In this document: positions 1-8,564 of the stretch, in pieces
How positions within the stretch are numbered: position 1 is the first letter of the stretch
Layout: the number at the start of each line of letters is the position of its first letter
Assembly (NCBI GenBank): GCA_039680785.1
Contig: JBDKSF010000082.1
Location: 1 to 36,220 of the forward strand
Source of the DNA: Candidatus Cloacimonas sp.
GTDB lineage: Bacteria > Cloacimonadota > Cloacimonadia > Cloacimonadales > Cloacimonadaceae
Direction: 5' to 3'
Length of the DNA stretch: 36,220 nucleotides
Translations under genes and position numbers: made by a program
Notes under the pieces: generated by a model
Database searches by the model: none
Told to the model about the DNA's origin: nothing
The model's input: only the letters and a program-made list of their open reading frames with translations

Positions 1-730
1 ATTCTTTATATACCATACAGTTCAATGCCGGAGACGAATCCGAGTAACCCATCGCCAAAAGGTCTTCAATTTCTTTCAATAAACCGTCGGCAAGCATTTT
101 TTCCATCCTCAGATTGATGCGTTTATACAGTTCCGAACGGGGAATATCAATCAGAATGCGAAAGACATTGTATTTTTGGCTTTCTTTTTGGTTGTGCCAG
201 TGTTCCGAAAGCGGAATACCCGTTCCCAGAAAAACTTCCAAACCGCGTAAAATTCTTTGTGTATCATTTTTACTTATCTGAGCGGCAAATTCGGGGTCGC
301 ATTTCTGCAAGTCAGCATATAAAACTGCCAGTCCTTCATCTTTAAGGCGTTGTTTCAAAGTTTCTCTGATATTTTTAGGAAGAGGAGGATGAGCAAAAAT
401 TCCTTCTAAAAGCGCTTTTATATAAAGTCCTGAGCCACCGCAGATAATTGGAATTTTACCTTTGGAATACAGGTCTGCTATGATTTTTTCCGCATCGGCA
501 ACAAAATTGCCGGCATTATAGGTCTCGTCGGGATTGATAATATCCAGTAAATGATGTTTAACTCTTTGCTGTTCCTCTTTACTTACTTTTGCGGTGCCAA
601 TATCCAGAAAGCGATATACCTGTCTGGAATCAGCAGATATGATTTCGGTTTCAAAGTCCTCCGCAAGGGCAATTGCCAAAGCTGATTTTCCTGTGGCGGT
701 TGCTCCTTCAATGGTTATAACAGGGATCAT
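1..730 (-). CDS. miaA: tRNA dimethylallyltransferase MiaA (C-terminus cut by window start)
   Basis: MiaA transfers a dimethylallyl group to N6 of A37 in tRNAs that read U-starting codons. About 243 codons are visible of the roughly 300 usual for the family, and the C-terminus lies outside the window. The start MIPVITIEGATATGKSALA contains the P-loop GATATGKS at residues 9-16, followed by the family motif ISADSRQVYR near residue 38. The last visible codons give a MVYKE version of the usual IGYKE motif. The ATG at 730 overlaps the mutL stop (ATGA, 4 nt), so it is translationally coupled and last in a kinase-mutL-miaA unit. The mutL-miaA neighbourhood is common in bacteria. The family assignment is secure. 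Confidence 0.95.
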   Translation of the reverse strand, partial: MIPVITIEGATATGKSALAIALAEDFETEIISADSRQVYRFLDIGTAKVSKEEQQRVKHHLLDIINPDETYNAGNFVADAEKIIADLYSKGKIPIICGGSGLYIKALLEGIFAHPPLPKNIRETLKQRLKDEGLAVLYADLQKCDPEFAAQISKNDTQRILRGLEVFLGTGIPLSEHWHNQKESQKYNVFRILIDIPRSELYKRINLRMEKMLADGLLKEIEDLLAMGYSDSSPALNCMVYKE

Positions 731-2619
731 AAAGTGCGTTTAAACTTCTTTTCAAAATCAGTTACGGGGATTTTTAAGATGAGAGGTCTGCCGTGGGGAC
801 AAAAATAGGGAACCTGACAGGCAAAAAGTTCATTGATTAAATTCAACATTTCCCTGCGCGTAAGTTTATGATTGGCTTTAATGGCAGCTTTACAGGCAAT
901 TGATTTTATTAAACCATCCCTGAAATCGGTAGTAATATCCATTTCCTGTTCCAGTTGTTTTAAGATTTCAATAAAAACCTGACCACCGGCAAAATCAGTC
1001 AATTCGGCAGGAATTTCTTCTATCACAATTGAATCACCGCTAAATTTTTTAAGTGTAAAACCTACTTTCTCCAGCAGTTCCAAATTTGCTTCTACCAGGT
1101 CTTTTATGTCCGAGGCAATATAAGGTGGAATATCTATAACCAACGGAATAATAAGTTTTTGACGCACGGCAGGAGCTCCCCCGCTTCTTTGTATTAATTT
1201 TTCATAGATAATTCTTTCATGAGCTGCATGTTGATCAATAATTACTAAGGCATCTTCCACTTGAATGAAGATATAGGTATTATGAAACTGCCAGGGATTG
1301 ATATAGTCCTCTTCATTTTTTAGCAAAATATCGTATTTCAGCTTATCGTTGGGCTGATCGGAAAATATTTCCTGCACCTCACTTTCTTCTTTGGCAGGAT
1401 TAAAGATTGGAATATCTTTGGGCGTATCGGGATTTGATTCGCTCTTAAAAATATCATCCTGAAAGAGTTCGCCAAATTCTTTTTTATAAGCCGAGAACTG
1501 CGGAACCTCTATATTACTTACGAAAATATCGCGCTCCAAGGAAGTTGCTTTTTCACCTTTTGATTCACCTTGAAATTTACGCCGCGCACTGGCAAATTTA
1601 CTATCTTCATAAGCCCGAAGCGCATTAGTCAGCGTTTCAAAAACCAGAGAATGCACCAGATTATTTTCGCGAAAGCGCACTTCCAGTTTGGCGGGATGGA
1701 CATTTACATCAATCTGCTCCGGAGGAATTTCCAAAAAAAGAATATAGGGCGGAGTAGTTCCTTTTTGCCAGGCACGGGTTTTTAAAATGAAGGGTTCATA
1801 AGCTGATTTTATCGCGTGACGAACTGTCTTATCAAAAATATAACGACCGTTAATAAAAGTGTATTGCGCATCGATCAATTTATCCGAGCGATCTTCCAAG
1901 CCAAAAATGTAACCGTTTACGGAGTAATTGCCATATTTTCCATCTATGGAAATCACATCGTCAGCAAAAAATGTGCTTCCGAAGACCTCTTCTATGCGCT
2001 GTTTTCTCTCTGTGCAAGCAATATAATTCAGCTTTTCCTTATCGTCAATCACAAGGCGAAAACTTATTGTAGGATAGACCAGCGCTTGATAATGCATATA
2101 TTTTAGGATGTGTCTGGTTTCTACTTGAGCGGTTTTGAGAAATTTTCGCCGCGCAGGAAGGTCTTTAAATAAGCCCCGCACAGTTACGGTAGTTCCGGGT
2201 GTGGCAGAAGTTCGTGTTACATTCAATAATTTACCATCTGCAAATTCAATTATCGTAGCCATCTCGTCTTCCGCTTTTCGCGTTACTAAATTTAGTTTCG
2301 AAACCGAAGCAATGGATGGTAGCGCTTCACCTCTAAAACCCAGTGAATCGATATGAATAATGTCATCCACGGTCTTAATTTTACTGGTAGAATGGCGTTC
2401 AAAAGCCAGCATTGCATCATCGGCATTCATTCCGCAACCGTTATCTAAAACCCTTATCAGGTCTTTGCCTCCGTTTTCAATGACAACAATTATACTTTTG
2501 GCACCGGCATCAATGGCATTTTCCACCAGTTCTTTAACAACGGAAACTGGACGCTCAATAACTTCTCCGGCGGCAATTTTATTGCGGACATCTTCAGATA
2601 GGATATGAATATTATTCAA
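727..2619 (-). CDS. mutL: DNA mismatch repair protein MutL (endonuclease type)
   Basis: MutL links MutS mismatch recognition to strand removal. The N-terminal GHKL ATPase shows KELVENAIDAG, DNGCGM and GFRGEALPSIASV. The C-terminal dimerisation domain carries DQHAAHERIIYE near residue 460, which fits the DQHA-x2-E-x4-E metal site of nicking MutL proteins. ACKAAIKA and CPHGRP near residue 606 complete that site. This is therefore the catalytic form found in bacteria without MutH. The length of 630 residues is normal. The start is a TTG preceded by AAGGA at six bases, and no upstream ATG fits because the kinase gene stops 9 nt earlier. It overlaps miaA by 4 nt. Confidence 0.95.
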   Translation of the reverse strand: MNNIHILSEDVRNKIAAGEVIERPVSVVKELVENAIDAGAKSIIVVIENGGKDLIRVLDNGCGMNADDAMLAFERHSTSKIKTVDDIIHIDSLGFRGEALPSIASVSKLNLVTRKAEDEMATIIEFADGKLLNVTRTSATPGTTVTVRGLFKDLPARRKFLKTAQVETRHILKYMHYQALVYPTISFRLVIDDKEKLNYIACTERKQRIEEVFGSTFFADDVISIDGKYGNYSVNGYIFGLEDRSDKLIDAQYTFINGRYIFDKTVRHAIKSAYEPFILKTRAWQKGTTPPYILFLEIPPEQIDVNVHPAKLEVRFRENNLVHSLVFETLTNALRAYEDSKFASARRKFQGESKGEKATSLERDIFVSNIEVPQFSAYKKEFGELFQDDIFKSESNPDTPKDIPIFNPAKEESEVQEIFSDQPNDKLKYDILLKNEEDYINPWQFHNTYIFIQVEDALVIIDQHAAHERIIYEKLIQRSGGAPAVRQKLIIPLVIDIPPYIASDIKDLVEANLELLEKVGFTLKKFSGDSIVIEEIPAELTDFAGGQVFIEILKQLEQEMDITTDFRDGLIKSIACKAAIKANHKLTRREMLNLINELFACQVPYFCPHGRPLILKIPVTDFEKKFKRTL

Positions 2620-2628
2620 TTATGTTCC

Positions 2629-4290
2629 TTAATAACGAAAGATACTGCCATCCGTAAATTCTCTGATGATAGAATTATAGGGAACCAACGAATCGGCAAT
2701 ATCCTTACAATTGGAAATTAATTGGGAAAGTCGTTTTGCTTCCATATAGGCAGATGATGTAGGAGAAACCCCTAACAGCAATTTCCAAGCATATTTGCGA
2801 ATCACGCTCATTTCATAAGTTAAGCTACTGTTAAACATATAATTGGCATTTTCCTGATAGGGAAATATATTTTTATCTTCCCCTTCGCGGACATCTTGCC
2901 AGCGCATTAATGTTTCTTCCGCACTGTAACCTCTGTAACGATGATCACGAATAATTCTGCGTAATAATCTACAATCGGTGGTAGCAATCCGATTATGATT
3001 ATCAATATTCAGCTGATTTAGGGCGCTAACATATATTTTCACTTTTCGGTTGGCAGGAATGGAAGAAGTTAAGGTCTCATTCAAACCGTGAATGCCTTCC
3101 ATCACAATTATACTGTTACTGCCGAGTTTGATAAAATTGTTGCTGTGGCGTCTGGCGCCTTTGGTAAAATCATAGCGGGGCAATTCAATTTGTTCTCCTT
3201 CCAGCAGTTGGTTCATTTGCATATTCAAATATTCCAGGTCCATGGCGTAAATTGATTCAAAATCGTATTCACCGTTGGGTTTACGGGGTGTTTTATCCCG
3301 GGGCAGAAAGTAATCATCCATTCCGATGATGACTGGTTTTGCCTTACAGGCCTGAAGTTGAACACCTAACCTTTTAGCAAAAGTGGTCTTACCGGAAGAA
3401 GAAGGCCCGGCAATCAGAATTAACTTCACCTCTTTTTTGGTAACAATATCAGCTGCTATTTCCGCTATTTTCTTTTCGTGCAATGCCTCTTCCACTTGAA
3501 TAAATTCCGATATTTCGTAGTTATCGATCAGTTTATTGATGTCTATAATATTATGCACCCGTAAAATATCCAGCCATTTATCGTGTTCCTGATGGAGGGC
3601 AAATAGTTTTGAGGGAAGCTGGAAAGAGGATATTTCCATCTTTTCATCTCTTCCTGGAAAGCGTAAAATAAAGCCAGGAGCGTGATAAACGATATCAAAG
3701 GTCTTTATTTTGCCGGTTCTTTCCACCAGCGGATGAATAAAACAATCATAATACTTTCCGCATCGGTAGAGTTCCACATTTTCTTGGTAATGATATTTCA
3801 AATTTTTGAGCACATCATTCCGACCCATCGCACTGAAAATATCTATTGCCTCATCGGTTTTAACCGTTATCTTTTCTATGGGTAGATCGCTATCCACAAT
3901 GTTATGCATCTCTTTTTTCAAGCGGTTGCAATCATCTTCGGTAAAATTTTGGGAATTGAAGACCTCACAATATACACCGTCGGCAATGGAATGTTCCACT
4001 ACCAGAGAGTGTTCCGTTCCCATTATAGTATGCAATGCCTTAACCATAATGAAAATAGCGCTATCCTGATAAATTCTGTAACCCTCGGGATGAAGATAAG
4101 TGATGCAATCAATAAGAGTTTCTCTATCGGGTATGTAATCTTCATTGACATATTCTCGATGATTTATTTTATAGGATAAGACCTGTGATTTGTCTATCAT
4201 AGTTCTTTTCATTGTTTCTGCCAGAGAACGGGGTGTATCCACTTCCAGCAGAGAGTTTTTGGTGCCGTTTAAGCGAATGTCCAAAATCAT
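2629..4290 (-). CDS. uridine kinase-like nucleoside kinase with ThrRS-like N-terminal region
   Basis: The C-terminal half is a phosphoribulokinase/uridine kinase-type P-loop domain: GPSSSGKTTFAKRLG near residue 293, then IIGMDDYFLPRD and LPRYDFTKGARR. It probably phosphorylates a nucleoside or a related small molecule; the substrate cannot be read from sequence. The first 250 residues resemble the TGS and editing (SAD) region of threonyl-tRNA synthetase, with HSIADGVYCEV and ELYRCGKYYD, but its zinc/editing histidines are not conserved. Proteins of this architecture, about 550 residues long, are known in Thermotoga, clostridia and Bacteroidetes. The frame extends to a TTG at 4377. The ATG at 4290 is preferred (553 aa) because AGGA lies seven bases upstream and the ThrRS-like homology begins there. 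It is followed by mutL after 9 nt. Confidence 0.85.
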   Translation of the reverse strand: MILDIRLNGTKNSLLEVDTPRSLAETMKRTMIDKSQVLSYKINHREYVNEDYIPDRETLIDCITYLHPEGYRIYQDSAIFIMVKALHTIMGTEHSLVVEHSIADGVYCEVFNSQNFTEDDCNRLKKEMHNIVDSDLPIEKITVKTDEAIDIFSAMGRNDVLKNLKYHYQENVELYRCGKYYDCFIHPLVERTGKIKTFDIVYHAPGFILRFPGRDEKMEISSFQLPSKLFALHQEHDKWLDILRVHNIIDINKLIDNYEISEFIQVEEALHEKKIAEIAADIVTKKEVKLILIAGPSSSGKTTFAKRLGVQLQACKAKPVIIGMDDYFLPRDKTPRKPNGEYDFESIYAMDLEYLNMQMNQLLEGEQIELPRYDFTKGARRHSNNFIKLGSNSIIVMEGIHGLNETLTSSIPANRKVKIYVSALNQLNIDNHNRIATTDCRLLRRIIRDHRYRGYSAEETLMRWQDVREGEDKNIFPYQENANYMFNSSLTYEMSVIRKYAWKLLLGVSPTSSAYMEAKRLSQLISNCKDIADSLVPYNSIIREFTDGSIFRY

Positions 4291-4340
4291 TTTTTTTCCT
4301 GTTAATTCCAAATCTGATAAGGAATTATGAAATTTATTAT

Positions 4341-4350
4341 ATTTATACCA
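4341..4350 (-). promoter_or_regulatory. possible extended -10 element for the kinase-mutL-miaA unit
   Basis: On the minus strand the sequence reads TGGTATAAAT, an extended -10-like site (TGnTATAAA) about 50 bases before the ATG at 4290. No good -35 hexamer sits 17 bases upstream. If real, it lies downstream of the alternative TTG at 4377 and supports the later start. Weak evidence. Confidence 0.25.
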
Positions 4351-4398
4351 GAGATTTAAACCTGAAAATTTAGTCAAGCTTTATAGGAGAGATAGATA

Positions 4399-5352
4399 GT
4401 GCAAAAGATAAGTAAAAAACAATACTTGCAAAGAGAAATATGGCGTCTGATAGGAATCATTTTCGGCTCATTTTTTTTTGCAATGGGTTATTCTTGGTTT
4501 TTATTACCTTACAATATGGCTCCCGGTGGAGTAGGTGGCTTATCTCAAATTTTATATGCCTTTTTGGGTATTCCCAATGGCGTTTCGATGATTTTAATCA
4601 ATATTCCGCTGTTCATAATCAGTTTTATCTTCATTGGCAAATCCTTTGGCAGCAAGAGCTTATATGGAATGTTCGTCAGCTCTGTGATGACCGACTTTCT
4701 CAGCTTTCCTGCTTTATATAAAATAGGTATTATTACCGATCTAAAGCCATATACTCATATCTTGAATGGACATACAATCTACGCAATGTTAGGTCCGGAA
4801 GATATGTTATTAAGCGCAATGGCAGGTAGTGTTTTACTGGGAATCGGTTTGGGACTTATTTTCCGGTTCCGGGGATCAACTGGAGGAACAGATATCCCGG
4901 TGGCGCTAATTAAGCAGAAAGCCAATCTTTCCATCGGAACCGGTTATTACATTGTAGAAACGGGAATCATTTTACTGGTGGCTATCATTTTTAAAGCCCC
5001 TAAATTGCTAATCTGGGGTTATTTTAATCTCTTCATCACCGTGAAAATAACTGACTTAGTCAGTGAAGGACTTCCTTATATCAAAGGCGCATATATCATT
5101 TCCGATGCCGTGGAAGATATTAGCAAAGAAATTTTTACCAAACTGGAACGCGGAGTTACATATCTAAATGGCGTTAGCGGATATAACAAGCGTGATATCA
5201 AAATACTGTTCGTAATTTTAAACCGAAGACAGGTTCCCCAATTAACCGATATCGTTAAAGATGCCGATCCCGATGCCTTTATGATTATTATGGATGTTTA
5301 CGATGTGCTTGGTTATGGCTTCAAATCACGCAGCTTAAAGTTGAATGAATAA
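4399..5352 (+). CDS. YitT family membrane protein (DUF161 plus DUF2179)
   Basis: This is a multi-pass inner-membrane protein of the YitT family; its molecular function is not established. Residues 1-210 contain hydrophobic segments with glycine-rich turns such as YNMAPGGVGGLSQ and FRGSTGGTDIP, typical of the membrane part. Residues 235-317 form the soluble C-terminal domain (RGVTYLNGVSGYNKRDIKI, then DPDAFMIIMDVYDVLGYGF). Its 317 residues are slightly longer than the roughly 280-290 typical of the family. The start is a GTG with AGGAGA about eight bases upstream. It is a single gene divergent from the kinase and convergent with the exoribonuclease. Confidence 0.9.
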   Translation: MQKISKKQYLQREIWRLIGIIFGSFFFAMGYSWFLLPYNMAPGGVGGLSQILYAFLGIPNGVSMILINIPLFIISFIFIGKSFGSKSLYGMFVSSVMTDFLSFPALYKIGIITDLKPYTHILNGHTIYAMLGPEDMLLSAMAGSVLLGIGLGLIFRFRGSTGGTDIPVALIKQKANLSIGTGYYIVETGIILLVAIIFKAPKLLIWGYFNLFITVKITDLVSEGLPYIKGAYIISDAVEDISKEIFTKLERGVTYLNGVSGYNKRDIKILFVILNRRQVPQLTDIVKDADPDAFMIIMDVYDVLGYGFKSRSLKLNE

Positions 5353-5410
5353 ATTTAATTTCCGCTCTCACTGCCTGATTTGAAACAAAATATTCCTTTA
5401 TTATGGTAGG

Positions 5411-5443
5411 AAGGACTTTTTTACTTTATACTGCAAAGTCCTT
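5411..5443. terminator. hairpin between convergent genes, possible terminator
   Basis: AAGGACTTT (5411-5419) and AAAGTCCTT (5435-5443) form a perfect 9-bp stem with a 15-nt loop between the YitT gene and the convergent exoribonuclease. Neither strand has a clear T-tract after the stem, so intrinsic termination is only a possibility. Confidence 0.4.
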
Positions 5444-5501
5444 ATTTACCCCAAAGCTAATTTAGAGCCAAATTCGTTTACTGGGTAAGCGATGGAAAGA
5501 T

Positions 5502-7355
5502 CTATATTAGATCAGCCCACACAATTCCTTTGTCCACATCCACTTTGTAAATAACGATTTTCACTATCTCTGCGTGTGTGTAACTATCACATTTGGCGGA
5601 GATTACAAATCCCCAGGGGATTAGTTCCAAGCGCAAATATCCTTTTTCAAATGTTCTTACGCAAGCATCCAACGGAGTATTTAAGTAGTTCTGTCGGATA
5701 AATTGCAGCACCCAATAATGTTCACTCTTATGGGCTATTTCCTTCAAATATTGAAGATGTTTTTCAATATAAGGAATCTCGAACTCCAGCTCCTCTTGCG
5801 TAAAGGGTATTTTTTCTTTATTTAGCATAGCTAAAATCTGGCTCTGATTGACTAAATCCACATACCTACGCAAAGGAGAAGTTAAATGGGTGTATGCTTT
5901 CACACCAATTCCGCTATGAAATTCAGGATGAGTGGAAAGATATGCCTTGTTAACAAAAAAATTGGTGGCAATGTCTTCGTAATGATTGATATTGCGATAA
6001 ATAATCGGTAAGTTTGATTTTAAGGCATAATCTGCTAATGCGGAATTATACAGAATCATTAATTCTTCAATCATTTTGCGGGCTGGACTTTGTGTATCTA
6101 CGCATTTTGCTTCCAACCCTTTAGCGGTAGCCCTGATATAATAATAAAAGCGTTTATTTTCCGGGATGGAATCTGCTTCTCTCTTTGTTGCCAATGCGTT
6201 ACAAAATTTGGATAAAGTGGCGAAGGGTTCGTTGGCAATATCTCGCTCCACTTCATTATAACTGTAATTGGCAGAAATAGATATATTTTTGCGGCTAATT
6301 TCCGTTCGTTTAATCGCTAAATTCTTATCCACCCAAACAGTTAAAGCTAAAACCGGACGCACTGCATTTTCCAGCAAACAAAGTTCCTGTTCAGAATATT
6401 TGGGAGGAAATAAAGGTATAACTGCATTGGCAGTATATAATGTCACCACTCTTTTTTTGGCTTCGGCAAAGAGAGCTCCTTTCAGATTAAGCCGTTCAGC
6501 AACGGAACTTACATATATTCCAATTTTCCAGAGTGAACCTTTTTTAACGATGCTAATGGCATCATCATAATCTCGGGTAGTATCTTCATCAATGCAAAAA
6601 GATGTTTCTTCGGCAACGAGATTATCCTCGGGCTGTAGCTTTTCCTTATTTAATAAATCGGAAAAACCAATGGGGATGCCTGATTGTGCAATAACTGGAT
6701 CTATGTTGTCAGGCATTTCTCCACAGTCCATTCGAAATTGAATAATTGCTTCTTCAGGTTTCAGCTGCGCATATTTAGCCAGAATAAGTTGTCGCAACTC
6801 TTTGTGTTTCTTTTCGTTGTTTAATTCGGGCAGCAAGCAATAAAGTTTATGCTGAACTTGTTCACTTAATTTTGCACCCTTAAACCAACCATCTATCTCT
6901 TGCAAAAATTGCTTTTCCATTTCCTGCTCTTTTAGCATTTCAGTGTATAACGCAGTTTCTTCAACCGTTTTCAGACGATATTTATCTTTTTTATAGTGAA
7001 ATTGAGCGGGATTTTCCCTTAAATATTTTAACAGAGCAAATCGTTGAGCATCACTTAGCCAATTAAGCCGTTCCGCTATTTCTGACAAAGTATATTCCCG
7101 CTGCTGCATAAAATTGAAATTTAGCTTGGGCAAAATTGCTTCATTTTCAGACACTTGGGAAAAAAACATAGCTCTGGCGTCAGCAGGATATTTCTCTTTA
7201 CTAATCAGGATAAATCGCTCGGCAGGCAAAGTAAAATGAGTATTGCTTTCGGTTATAATTTCATAATATCGATTATTGCCAGCTGTTACATAGCCAAACT
7301 TCAGAATTCCCCTTTCATAATAGGCAACAAATTTATCTAATGGAATATCTTCCAA
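5502..7355 (-). CDS. RNase II/RNase R family 3'-5' exoribonuclease (RNB domain)
   Basis: The RNB domain shows the metal-binding aspartate cluster in FCIDEDTTRDYDDAISI near residue 255 and the conserved arginine segment YTHLTSPLRRYVDLVNQ near residue 495. This fits a processive 3'-5' exoribonuclease acting on single-stranded RNA. The C-terminus ends in a short beta-rich segment that may be a reduced S1 domain, and the N-terminus lacks an obvious pair of cold-shock domains. The frame is open to an ATG at 7403, but that ATG lies inside the tRNA-Arg gene. The TTG at 7355, with AGGAAGAAGGA just upstream, is the first sensible start after the tRNA and gives 617 aa. It is probably co-transcribed with the tRNA. 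RNase II is a better general label than RNase R, but the subfamily is uncertain. Confidence 0.85.
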   Translation of the reverse strand: MEDIPLDKFVAYYERGILKFGYVTAGNNRYYEIITESNTHFTLPAERFILISKEKYPADARAMFFSQVSENEAILPKLNFNFMQQREYTLSEIAERLNWLSDAQRFALLKYLRENPAQFHYKKDKYRLKTVEETALYTEMLKEQEMEKQFLQEIDGWFKGAKLSEQVQHKLYCLLPELNNEKKHKELRQLILAKYAQLKPEEAIIQFRMDCGEMPDNIDPVIAQSGIPIGFSDLLNKEKLQPEDNLVAEETSFCIDEDTTRDYDDAISIVKKGSLWKIGIYVSSVAERLNLKGALFAEAKKRVVTLYTANAVIPLFPPKYSEQELCLLENAVRPVLALTVWVDKNLAIKRTEISRKNISISANYSYNEVERDIANEPFATLSKFCNALATKREADSIPENKRFYYYIRATAKGLEAKCVDTQSPARKMIEELMILYNSALADYALKSNLPIIYRNINHYEDIATNFFVNKAYLSTHPEFHSGIGVKAYTHLTSPLRRYVDLVNQSQILAMLNKEKIPFTQEELEFEIPYIEKHLQYLKEIAHKSEHYWVLQFIRQNYLNTPLDACVRTFEKGYLRLELIPWGFVISAKCDSYTHAEIVKIVIYKVDVDKGIVWADLI

Positions 7356-7377
7356 ACTTTCCTTCTTCCTAAATTTC

Positions 7378-7453
7378 TGGCGCCCCAGAGATGACTTGAA
7401 CATCCGACCAACGGTTTAGGAAACCGTTGCTCTATCCTCTGAGCTACTGGGGC
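7378..7453 (-). tRNA. tRNA-Arg (anticodon CCT), with encoded CCA
   Basis: All cloverleaf parts fit: acceptor GCCCCAG/CTGGGGC, T8-A9, D stem GCTC/GAGC, anticodon stem ACGGT/ACCGT with loop TTCCTAA (anticodon CCT), five-base variable region, T stem GGATG/CATCT (one G-T pair) with loop TTCAAGT, discriminator G73 and an encoded CCA at 7380-7378. It reads AGG codons. It lies 22 bases upstream of the exoribonuclease start on the same strand and overlaps the longest version of that ORF. Confidence 0.97.
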
Positions 7454-7489
7454 GCATCAACATTTAACCATTCTTGTAAGAGCCCAATT

Positions 7490-7510
7490 TTGTCAAGTTT
7501 ACATTGACAA
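7490..7510. promoter_or_regulatory. inverted repeat between divergent tRNA-Arg and asd units
   Basis: TTGTCAA (7490-7496) and TTGACAA (7504-7510) are perfect 7-bp arms separated by 7 bases. Each arm also contains an outward-facing TTGACA: minus strand 7496-7491 toward the tRNA and plus strand 7504-7509 toward asd. It could be back-to-back -35 elements or an operator. No good -10 hexamer sits 17 bases from either arm, so the promoter reading is tentative. Confidence 0.4.
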
Positions 7511-7583
7511 GCTATCCCTACTGTAAAAAAGTGCATAAACTACATAAATATGATGTAATGATATAAAAGATAAGGAAATACAA

Positions 7584-8564
7584 ATGAAAACAGCAATAGT
7601 TGGCGCCACCGGTGAAGTTGGCAGAATGATGATTACCTGTTTGGAAGAAAGTAACTTAACTATTTCAGAACTGGATCTGTTTGCTTCAGAACGCTCTGCA
7701 GGAACCATTTTATATTATCTTGACCAACCTCTTAAAGTTCAAGAACTGAAGCAGGACTCTCTGCTTAAACATTATGACTATGTTCTTTTTTCGGCGGGAG
7801 CGGGAGTTGCCAAAACTTATGCCCCGATTGCAGCCCAGGCATCAGAAGTTGTAATTGACAATTCTTCCGGATTCAGGAAAGAAACAAATATTCCTCTTGT
7901 TGTTCCACAAGTAAATGGAGAACTCCTTTTAGGTTACAAAGGCATCGTAGCTAATCCCAATTGTTCCACGATTCAGATTATTTTGCCTCTGGCAGTTCTG
8001 GATAAGCTTTTCGGTTTAAAGAAATTGATCGTTTCCACTTATCAGTCAGTTTCCGGCAGTGGACATCAGGGAATTCAAACTTTGTTGAATCAACGCAAAG
8101 GCATTAATGACAAAGGTATTTACCCACATATCATTGACTTGAATGTTATTCCTCAAATTGGCGCCATTTTGGATAATGGATATTGTCAGGAAGAAGAAAA
8201 AATGCAGTTTGAAAGTCGTAAAATACTATCTAAATGGAATTTAGCCGTTAGTGCCACAACTGTGCGAGTCCCTGTTATTTATGGACATAGTGTTTCCGTT
8301 TATGCCGAATTTGAAAATAATGTAGATTTACCCAAAGCGGAAGCAGCATTGCAAAAGGCACCTGGCATCATTTATTATCCCAATACTTATATTACGCCTT
8401 TGGATTTGGGCTCTTCCAACGATTCTCATACTTGTCGTTTGCGTTTGGGAACCGATGATAAGTCCTTAACTTTTTGGAATGTAGGGCACAATGTTCGTTT
8501 GGGAGCGGCAGCCAATGCAATTGATATTTTATTGACTCATTCCAAATATACGGGCAAACTTTAA
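7584..8564 (+). CDS. asd: aspartate-semialdehyde dehydrogenase
   Basis: Asd reduces aspartyl phosphate to aspartate semialdehyde, the branch point to lysine/diaminopimelate, threonine and methionine. The N-terminal NADP-binding motif is VGATGEVGRMM, and the catalytic cysteine is C127 in NPNCSTIQ. VSTYQSVSGSGHQG and RVPVIYGHSVSV are further family motifs. The 326 residues match the usual length. The ATG has AAGGAA about seven bases upstream. The next gene, an M20 amidohydrolase, overlaps by one base (TAATG), which suggests a shared role in diaminopimelate/lysine metabolism. Confidence 0.95.
   Translation: MKTAIVGATGEVGRMMITCLEESNLTISELDLFASERSAGTILYYLDQPLKVQELKQDSLLKHYDYVLFSAGAGVAKTYAPIAAQASEVVIDNSSGFRKETNIPLVVPQVNGELLLGYKGIVANPNCSTIQIILPLAVLDKLFGLKKLIVSTYQSVSGSGHQGIQTLLNQRKGINDKGIYPHIIDLNVIPQIGAILDNGYCQEEEKMQFESRKILSKWNLAVSATTVRVPVIYGHSVSVYAEFENNVDLPKAEAALQKAPGIIYYPNTYITPLDLGSSNDSHTCRLRLGTDDKSLTFWNVGHNVRLGAAANAIDILLTHSKYTGKL

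Noticed and set aside
4291-4377. TTG start adding 29 residues to the nucleoside kinase
   Set aside because: The ATG at 4290 has a good ribosome binding site and matches where homology starts; a -10-like site lies between the two.
7356-7403. ATG at 7403 as start of the exoribonuclease
   Set aside because: It lies in the T-loop of a complete tRNA-Arg gene; the first residues would be tRNA sequence.
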